From Mesodorylaimus sp. YZB2_4 (lineage: Eukaryota; Nematoda; Enoplea; Dorylaimida; Dorylaimidae), in NCBI GenBank assembly GCA_030248295.1, contig JASANH010001668.1:620001-684000 (forward strand): DNA of 64,000 bases, read 5' to 3'. Both the position numbers and the translations under genes were made by a program. Below are positions 55,756 to 64,000 of the stretch, piece after piece; within the stretch, counting starts at the first letter, position 1; each line of letters begins with the position of its first letter. The notes under the pieces were generated by a model. The model saw nothing but the letters and a program-made list of their open reading frames with translations, did not search any database and was not told where the DNA came from.

Positions 55756-58148
55756 TCAATTCCAAACCCCACTGGGTCCTGGCTTCGACTCCAAACATGA
55801 ACGCTCTCGTGGCTCTGATAGAGGTACGACTTTGACCTTGCCAATACGTACCATGTTCCACAACTTTCTGGTCCCTCTCCCAACGCGCTCCTTACGTCGA
55901 ACATAGACATACCTCGTCACATAAAAAAGCACGTGCACAAAACTGATGATGGACATGCCCCAGTAGAGGGACACCACATTTCCGAATTCGTAGAAGGCCA
56001 AGTAGGAAAGAGGCTGCTTGACCTCCTCGAAACTTCTGTAACTCAGTTCAGCATAGTAGACATGAACCAGCGAGTGCATACCGGTCTCATTGCCCAAAGA
56101 GACCATGTCGGCGAAACTGGACACACTCTCGTACTTCCAATACCGGCAGTGATGTGGACAGCGAGCGGTCAAAGCAGCTCTGAACTCCTTTTCCGCGGTG
56201 TAAAATTCGTTAATACCCTGAAAAGAACATGGAACGGTAAAAAAAGAATCTGAACTTGACGCAAAATTGTTTCCGTCCTCTCTTTCTGTGATCGACACTC
56301 GCCCAGGATGAGAAAGCCCAAAAAAACTAGCCCGCTTTAGTCTTTGCTTTCTGATAGTGTCCTAGAGAGGGCATGCGCAACAGGGATGATTTCATGTTTT
56401 TGTTGCCTGTAGCTCGGATGTTTTTGCGAAAGACTATCAGTTTCCAGACTACTGAAAAAAATTCACGATTATAAACAAAATTGACTGCGGCTGGGCCTAT
56501 CTGCCTTGATATTTTTCGTAAAAAGCGCTAGAAGCTTAAGCTCGGTAGTGCGCCTTCTCAGAGTCCGATATGAATGACCATTCACGCTACAACGTTTTCC
56601 GAAGCTCTTAACTCAACTATAGGAGTCCACAGTACGCACTAGCCCCCGCAAAGAACCACCGCCTGGATTTTGTGAAAGCATTAGGGAAGACGTTTCAGCA
56701 GGTGCCAAATCACTGAAATCCAGAGTGCAAAACCCGTGAAATGAGAAAGAAATTAGAGCAAAACCTTTGCCCTCCCACCTTCACCTTCAGCCCCTGTCAA
56801 ATGACAGTATCCTAAGTTCAGAAATTCTGGAATCCACAGACGACAGGGATTACGAGGGTGTCGACTCTTGCTTTGATTACAAAGATCAACTGGACGTACC
56901 GCTTTTGACAGCTTATCGTTAATCATGCTGTGTAAAAAATTATCAGTAATCTTCATAGTCAGAGCCTTAGTAATGAGCATGCTGACCATTGGATTACACA
57001 CCACCGAGCTGTTCCCTCTGTACAGATACGATGACATCCTGCATCCCACATATTTCTGAATGAGACGCTGAAGTCGCCCAGCGGCGCAATTCTTTGCTTC
57101 CGGGTCGTAGTAGAGGAATTGTGACCCCTCCTTGTTGGCCAGCTGACCACTGGACACACAGTCCTTGGCCAAAGAGTGCAGAGAAGGGGTGACTTTGATG
57201 AAAGTCTCTGCAGCGTGGGGTGCGGTCGAGGGGGACGCCATGTTGACATAGGGAGAGGGATCGACCAGGACCCGGAACCCGTTTTGAGCATCCTCCTCCA
57301 ACCAGGGGAAATCAGTGGTGTCGACTGACAGCTCCACTGTCAAGCCAGCCCGGGGCCCCGGCGTGTTCTGCTGGAATGTCCGATCGTCAGGATTTGCATT
57401 GTCGGAATCAAAGTTCAGCTGAAAAGATATCTTTACTTTGGACTCGCCTCATGTGCACTCTTTTGTAGGAGCTTACTGCCAGAAGGTAGCAAATGCCATC
57501 GTCGTCAAACACCTGGACTGCGTGTTGGCAGCAGTTGAATTCTCTGCCGCCGAACCAGCATCGCCGGAACATCTTCTCGCATTGCAAGTAGGCGGCGCTG
57601 ATGAACGAGGAATAATCGATTGTTTGAGGATTGTATCTTAGAATGGTGCTGAAGCCCAGCCTTTCCATTTCATCATAAAATCTCGGTCGAGTTATCATTG
57701 TCAAGAAAAGGGCCAGCTGTTCATAAAAGTCCCCGTTTCTGCGATCATGGCCCATCTGGTAAATACGGGTTGCCTTTTCTGGAATGGTCAGGTTGTTTTT
57801 GATGAACGTTTTATTAAAATATAGTTGAGCGCAGATGGTGACGTTGGGGAAGGGCATGGATTCCAAGTTGGTCGAGTCCGAGATATCGTCGGTGAACTCG
57901 CTGGAGTCGAGCCAGTGCTTGATTCCCAGATAATTGTAGTAGAGGCAAAACCCGGACAGGACGATCAAGGCCAGGCGGAAACTGTATCGAATCCAAGGCA
58001 CAGCTTCGTTTAGCACTTCTTTCCATCCAGCCACAGAAACTTTTTCGATCAAGTCTTGCTTGGCTCTTTGAACTGGACTGTCCTCTTTTTTCAAGGCCAC
58101 CATGATCTGTGCTGAAGGGACAGTGTTGTCAAAGTGAGAGATTTTCAT
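55756..58148 (-). CDS. DEG/ENaC-family amiloride-sensitive sodium channel subunit (complete, 3 exons)
   Basis: Exons 58148-57477, 57418-56900 and 56217-55756, all phase 0 and GT-AG. The first intron is only 58 bp and the second 682 bp. Length 550 residues, as usual for the family. TM1 is near residues 53-75 (WIRYSFRLALIVLSGFCLYY), followed by FPNVTICAQL, which corresponds to the conserved FPAVTIC-type motif. The extracellular loop shows GICYLLALNF across the first junction (family GxCYTFN), then GPRAGLTVELSVD, a cysteine-rich part and YYAELSYRSF. TM2 is near 476-502 with the G-x-S filter as GMS (SLYWGMSIISFVHV). The acidic residue usual after the LS of TM2 is replaced by His, and I see no His-Gly gating motif before TM1. 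An in-frame TGA lies five codons upstream of the start ATG. The family forms trimeric cation channels. Confidence 0.9.
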
Positions 58149-58242
58149 ACATATTTTCCCTCACAGCTGTACGTGCCTACCGACTAGTGCATTGCGTCCT
58201 CAAGTGGCCTCTTCGTGAGTTTGCTTCCGTGTCTTCCCATCA

Positions 58243-58248
58243 TTTATA
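58243..58248 (-). promoter_or_regulatory. TATA box upstream of the DEG/ENaC gene
   Basis: TATAAA (in GACTATAAATGATGG) on the minus strand, 95 bp upstream of the ATG. This would allow a start of transcription near 58215 and a 5' UTR of about 65 bp. Position and context fit a core promoter, but it was judged by eye only. Confidence 0.4.
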
Positions 58249-58595
58249 GTCAAGGGAGTCAAGCTGGCGTACTCCTCTATGCACGTTTACCTAGTGAATT
58301 CGTTGTCATAGGCTCACTAAGGTCCTTGTGCCAAGAGTTCAGTTTTAGGTATGCTAAAACTGACATGACAGAAACAGTTTGATAGAAAAATCAGCCCACA
58401 CACATCGAAAGGTACACGTATTGAGCGCACATACACACCGTTTCCACGTCTTCTCCTACCTGCCCAAACTACAGCATCTTACTGTATAAATGGTGTGTAC
58501 CGCGAGACGACTGTCACACCAGAGGTATTTTGATTTCCATCAGCATGGGGGAGAAGGCAGGAGGCCGCTGCATAAAACTCACGTCAAGTCAGCTC

Positions 58596-59390
58596 TCACG
58601 GCCAGATCGGATCGGATCCCATCTGATCTGATCCGATACAATCCGAAAAATCACCATCCGCAAATTCGGATCGATCATATGATCTGAATATCCGATCCGA
58701 CATTTTAATTCGAATGTGTTCGCGATGACCAATTTGGAAACAACTAACTGTTGCGCAGGTCTTCTCCAAGCCCTCTAGTGTAATGAGTAAGATGAGATCA
58801 ATATTCTGCATTGATGCTCTATTTTCCTGTCCATAGTCAGAGTCACAAGTCATCTTTTCATTATTATTTTAGACCAGAGAAAGCATGGATGACTCACAAG
58901 GAAACATCGCAAATAGTTAAGTCGATTTTTACAAAACCAAAAATTGTAACGTGTAGTATAGACAATAATATAGGACCTATTTGAACTTCCTCGTCATTGT
59001 TATTTGTAGTGTTAGAATGTTGGCAATACAGATTGTTTATGTTACTCACCTAACCTTTGTGACTGTTCACGTATTTAACCTTTCTATATTTCATGTTAGG
59101 GATCAAACATATATATATACGACCCGCTTTTTTCGTGAGATGTGAGTGAAGACCTGCCAGTAACCTGACTGGTGGCCCTAGTATTAACTTTGTCGATTGT
59201 TCCTAGGTGCAAAAAGAGGCTTCTGCAAAATATCAGAGACCTCTGCCAACTGATCAGCAGTGACGGTGGCCTAGAGTCCCTGCAAATTTTCAAATTCTTG
59301 TACGGTAGGAACCATATCCCCTGACTCAAATTCCTCTTAGGGTGACTTTTCAGCAAAGTGCACCTTTCAGCCAAAGGTTTCTTCTTACCT
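58596..59390. repeat. GATCGG-start dispersed element, copy 2
   Basis: Starts AGATCGGATCGGATCCCATC and continues with the same ordered blocks as 48149-48640, with an extra insert of roughly 300 bp in the middle (about 58890-59200). The minus strand carries decayed open frames. Confidence 0.6.
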
Positions 59391-60710
59391 ACCCTTTTAG
59401 ATTTCGCGCAATTTCCTCAAACCCCCCTTACCTTTGGTGCATACTACTGTGTCAGTACTTTGTAAGCCATCCAATGGCATGATGGTCTCATCCTTCAAAA
59501 TTCTCTTTTAAGTAAAATGAAACTTATCCAAACCATTTTACATCGTGCTGGGGGTTTTTCAGGGTGCTGAAAATGATGTTATCACTGATTCTTGCTCATT
59601 TCACATTTTTAGTCTTCTGAACATGTCGGTACAATGATAAAATTGCTTAAAATTTTCATGCCTAGACGCCTCTTTTTCGATTCGGTAAGTTCGAATCCTT
59701 GCAAGGCCATGTGATGTGGAATTTTAGGACTATGGACCCGAATTCACATGGGGTGATAACTTAAATAAGCCGCGCGTTCACATTGATTCACGTTCATGTC
59801 TAACAGATCATTGCTGGTAGGGTTGTTTTTGGGGGTTGTGGCTGTATTTTCCTTCATAACAAGTCCATGTTTGTGACACTGATCGTGAGTAGAGTATATT
59901 GTTGCCCAAATTCTCTCCGCCCATCACCTTGCCACTCTGAGACTCAGCCGAGAAGCCACAGGCTGGTCAGTTTTCCATGAGGTACTGCACAGAATATTGC
60001 ATATTGCCCGCTTCTCATAGTCTTATTTCCAGAGTACAAAGCCATGTGTGGAAATTAATATGCTTCAGTTGCCCATGCGTGTGAGTCATAGTGAGTAAGA
60101 CAGGAGATTGTAACTTGACTGCTACTTGGTTTAACTGACGAGTGCAACTTGTGTAATTTTCAGAAGCTGCATAAAACCCTAAATAAGCCACGAGATCAGT
60201 CCAGGAGTGTTCGCAGTCTCATTTCAATCTCAGTTTAAAGAGTCCGTAGTATCGATATCAAGAACATACTATGCTTATGGTACTAGTACCCCTGACAAGT
60301 AAATGCGATACCTGTCTGAATTTTTTATGTAACATTATTTAAAGCGTGCTTCACCAATTATGGCAACGAACTCGCTTGTTCTTTGGCGAAACTTGCATGC
60401 TAACCTGCGCTGCAAACTTTAGTTCCATTGAATAATTTCCCCGCCTCAGACCTGTTCTACTTATAATTTCCCCGAGGTTATTTTTCGGCATTTCAAACTG
60501 ATCCTCTGATTACATTTCTTGTAAAAAATTAATTTAGCTACTTTTATATCCACGAACACTATCCATAACGAGGAATCATCTACCTGGCATAGACCACTTT
60601 TGGTGCAGAGCCTGCATGAACAGCAAGAATGTTATTTTAAACAGATCCATTTTATATGAACTTTACTTGTTTTATCCAGCAACCACGACAATAAGGACAC
60701 AAAATTATTT
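59391..60710. other. Intergenic stretch, no gene seen
   Basis: No gene recognised. A GTTCGAATCC word at about 59690 resembles a B box but has no tRNA context. Confidence 0.4.
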
Positions 60711-63326
60711 TTATGAATGTCCTTTGGTAGTAATTAATTGAAATGCTTCTCGCCATATTTTCTTGACGTATGACCAGACAATAGTATTGCTGAAGAAATA
60801 TGTGAAAGCGATGCTAACACCTAAGATGATATTGATGCTAGAAGCAGCAGTATAATGATACGCGCTGCCAGAATAAGCTGCGTTTGCTGTAAAATAATAG
60901 CTTAAAGGTGCAAGCATTCCAACAATCACTGCGCCCATACGACCAACTTTTGCGACAACTAGTTGCGTCTGGTCGATCATGTTGGAGGTACAGTAGTATT
61001 GCCATTTCCGATCCATATGCGCTTGTTCTAAACTAGTCACTGTCAGAAGTACGACCGGTACAAAAAGTAGGAGCCATCGTGGAACGTTAGTGCTCCAGTC
61101 AAGCATACACGCAAATCCAGTGCCCAAGTCTTTGAAATGCATGTGATAAATGAGGAAACAGATCAAACCAGGCGCACCCCAGCCCATCCCCAAAAATAGG
61201 CGCCAGTCCCCGTTCCATCCCCAGTCGCCATATGTGACTCCAGTCATGATGTAATAAATATGAAAGGACTGAAAAAGTGCCAAGGTCATGTGTGCTCCAC
61301 GAAAATACAGTATAAGAAGGGACATCCAATTGCATATAGCCTGGCCAACGTTCAAAAGGGCCGGAGAACGGAAAAACATGATAATCAAATGTTCAAAAAT
61401 CAAGGCGAGTAAAGAATGCCGTTTCAAAGTGCCTTCTGGTGTGTTGTCGCATAAAATAGTATACAGGAGGACAGTGGCACCACATGGAATCAGTATCCAA
61501 AGGCAACCCACCTCGAGAATCATGTTATTATAGACTTGGACAGGCTCTGTGGACAATCCATGGGCGATATCGCAATGCTCTCCAACAAATCCACTAACAC
61601 ATCGGCAATGGTATCTCGTGCCATTTTCGTGACACTTGCCAAAACGACACGGATTGGATGAGCAAAGAAATAAATTTGCCTCAGTGCAGTGCTGTCCTTT
61701 CCATCCCTGTTTGCAAATGCATGTCGTGCCATTTTCACTGCAGGCCAACGTATTCTCTTCTTGACAGTTGGCTTCAGAGCAGCCGACTGGTTTGAACATG
61801 GAATACTGCGCTAATGCTGCCCTAGACTGATTATTGCTGATGGGTGCCTCTGGGACAGTTTCTGTCAGTAGGGTTGCCAAAGCTGTCATTTCAGATGTTG
61901 GCACGTCAGTGGTCTCCCAACTTGTACTTGAGTTGTATTCGATTGTTTTTCCAACTGATTGACTGCGCACTCCTGATGCCGCAGTTCGGGTGCCATTGAT
62001 ATTCTGAAGACCTCTAGTTATATTAAATCGATTCTGGCTTGTAGATTCGTGAAAGTCGATTTCGTCCTGTTGCACGTCTTTGACATCAGATGCTGCTGGA
62101 AGTTGCGTTGGGGTGATCAGTAAGGACTCTAGAATATAAATTTGAGTGCCCTGATCTTAATCACCCAGCAAGGAACATGGGCGTGGGTGCCGATAATCAA
62201 CACTGTGAGGTTGGGTCCTCAAAAAATAGCATATGCGTACAGGATAAATGCCTGAATCCTTGCCACTTTGACTTTGAGGGCGAAACCATTTTCTAAGAGG
62301 AGCTAACTTCATGGTTAGACTTCCTACCTGTCACTGCTGCTTTGCTGCTGGTAATGGCGAGATCCAACGTAAATGGCGATGCGGTCTCCTGATTTCTTCC
62401 ATTTCCATCTGTCATGTGCGGAGTTGACAATCCAGAAAATTGAGTCCCTAGCGCAAAACAATTGCTGTATTACACTGTGAAGCATATTTTCCAGGTGACC
62501 TCAGCTGCACTCTGTGGTGTTCGATTGCTATTGCATGAGCCCATGTAGTGATGATGAAGTGAAATATTTCCGAAATAACGGGATGGATCGGGTATGCCAT
62601 TAAGAATGATACTCTCTGAAGGACGCAGTTTTTCCGCTGGGCGTAGACTCTGTGTCACTTCACCCTGCCAAAACTGAATTCATTATTAAATTTTGTCTTA
62701 TGGTTCTTTTTGTTCGGTAGAAAATTGCATAGGAGATAATACAAAATTGAAAAGCCTACACATTCAAAATCTTGTTGTTTCAAAGTGTAATTGGCGAGTT
62801 TATTCAGACACAAAACGAATCAAGCCGATTCAGAATTGAATCCTGACTAAAATGATCTCGTCGAACAAAAATTAGTCTAGCCAAACCAAAAGACATTGAA
62901 ACAACAGTGTCATTCTATATGGCACACCCAGTTGTACTAATGAAGTAACATTTGTGTAGATGATAATGATTTCAATCAAACAAGACGTGAAACCAAGATT
63001 TAGTTGAGCAAGGTCACACTTCTGCCCAAGAAAACACCATCTACCTACTTGTACGAGCTACCGGGCCCTTGGTTATTGCTGTCGAAGAATAGTTAGAAAC
63101 TAATGAGATGGATGCTAAGAAAGATTACAGCTAATAGTATAGCACCACAATCAGTTGATGTACTAACTGGTTTCGACTAGTTACTATGCCCCAACTTTGT
63201 CTAGAAAGTCTTACATACATGTCGAGGATGCTGACAAAGAATAAGTCGTGTTGTCTTCGTCATATTCATACGGATAGTCGTCTGCATCTGTTCCCGCAAA
63301 TTCGTTCGCATCATCGCGCCTAGACT
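60711..63326 (-). CDS. EGF, seven-transmembrane receptor, paralogue of the 37-43 kb gene (5' end not resolved)
   Basis: The last exon 62128-60711 (472 codons with stop) carries a Ser/Thr-rich stalk, two EGF modules (CICKQGWKGQHC, CRCVSGFVGEHC) and a 7TM domain closely matching the other gene (YNNMILEVGCLWIL, DNTPEGTLKRH, WGWNGDWRLFLGMGWGAP, SLEQAHMDRKW). Two upstream exons are supported by splice sites and phase 1 at both ends: 62447-62328 (GTQFSGLSTPHMTDGNG) and 63326-63219 (acidic, DDYPYEYDEDNTTYS, donor GTATGT). A third open segment at 62664-62485 does not fit the phase and was left out. No signal peptide was found, so the start is probably beyond the window or in a missed exon. The stalk is much shorter than in the paralogue and no GPS motif is seen. 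There is no internal stop. Confidence 0.75.
62800..62935. mobile_element. Fragment of a Tc1/mariner 3' end
   Basis: Ends with TGTCATTCTATATGGCACAC, close to the right terminal repeat of the element at 21078-21602 (GGTCATTCTGTATGGCACAC), with the same word GATTCAGAATT(G/A)AAT upstream. Only one end is present. It lies within an intron or the 5' part of the second 7TM gene. Confidence 0.5.
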
Positions 63327-64000
63327 CTATAAGAAAAATATTATCGTTTTTAAATTACATTTCTCAAAATTGTTAACGAGACTACTTTTGGTGGTAATTT
63401 TCTTATATTCTTAAAACCCTCAGCTTGTTTATGAGGAATTAGAAAACAAAAGAGCTTGGCCTTACAAGAAGGGTGAAATTCAGACCTGCTAAAGATCTGC
63501 AGTCATGCACAGTGCAGACAAAGTCACAAAAACTTTGAGTACAATAACAACTTAGCATGATGACACAGTATTGGCTGGGAGAGACAAGTGCGAGAATATG
63601 TTTTTAAAAAACCAACGAAAAACATGGTACGAGCATTATTTTACTTTGACATACAGAAGCTGCATTTATTGTACCTACCTATATAGGCCAAGCATATGCT
63701 TTGACCGCGAGCAAGCCTAGACCTTGTGCAAGGGTCAGTCAAACAGAGTTTTACCAGATTTCTGACCTTGACCTTGAGGACATTTTTGAAGACTAACTTT
63801 GCAACCATTTGCCACTGAAATTGAGCTTATAATTTTTAAATATCAAGTATGCGTATGAGGCGTTAAAACAACTTAGCAGCACTACTAACATGCTTTAGCA
63901 CCGCCACAGAGGTCACCGTTCGAACTTGCGGTGCATCAAAAATCCGTCATTTCACATCGCGCACATTTCAGCAATCCAAGTACAGTTGACGAGCACCTGA
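63327..64000. other. Window end, no further exon identified
   Basis: Probably intron or upstream region of the second 7TM receptor. The signal-peptide exon was not found here. Confidence 0.35.

Noticed and set aside
62470..62658. Additional exon of the second 7TM receptor
   Set aside because: It has a possible acceptor, but neither its entry nor its exit phase fits the flanking phase-1 exons, and the donor is weak.

Overview
The window is nuclear DNA from an invertebrate animal. Genes are split by spliceosomal introns of about 57 bp to 3.5 kb, and acceptors are mostly TTTTCAG or TTTTTAG. The intact genes are metazoan families: a collagen-receptor tyrosine kinase, a DEG/ENaC channel, 7TM receptors with EGF modules and an RBR ubiquitin ligase. 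About half the window is non-coding and rich in transposon debris. The phylum cannot be fixed from sequence alone; the short introns and simple acceptors would fit several ecdysozoan groups. All gene models were built by eye from splice sites, phase and protein similarity.

Layout. 1-4148: no gene seen. 4149-14039 (+): a complete 16-exon discoidin domain receptor of 1007 codons, including a separate signal-peptide exon at 4149-4254. 13922-19005: a palindrome with two 2069-bp arms and a 946-bp spacer. It starts inside the last DDR exon, so that exon is partly copied in reverse on the far side, and it carries decayed packaging-ATPase and major-capsid genes of a Polinton/Maverick-like virus. 19000-22600: a possible small gene, a deleted Tc1/mariner element and SINEs. 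22800-25593 (+): a two-exon predicted secreted protein of unknown family. 25600-29594: tRNA-derived SINEs and other repeats. 29595-34092 (-): a 13-exon RNF216/TRIAD3-like RBR E3 ligase whose sixth intron holds SINEs and a terminal-inverted-repeat element. 34100-37140: a pogo-like MITE and repeats.

37145-43645 (-): a mucin-like, EGF, seven-transmembrane receptor with signal-peptide exon, phase-1 Ser/Thr-rich exons, a coding minisatellite of about 63 residues per unit, two EGF modules and a class-B-like 7TM, interrupted by one in-frame TGA. A paralogue lies at 60711-63326 (-) and is probably incomplete at its 5' end. Between them lie repeat-rich, segmentally duplicated DNA (44-55 kb) and a complete 3-exon DEG/ENaC channel (55756-58148, -).

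Several products (DDR, the 7TM receptors, the DEG/ENaC channel, the secreted protein) would act at or outside the cell surface, but nothing shows that they work in one pathway. The most unusual items are the palindrome that ties a host exon to viral-like genes, and the paired mucin-EGF-7TM receptors that show no GPS motif.
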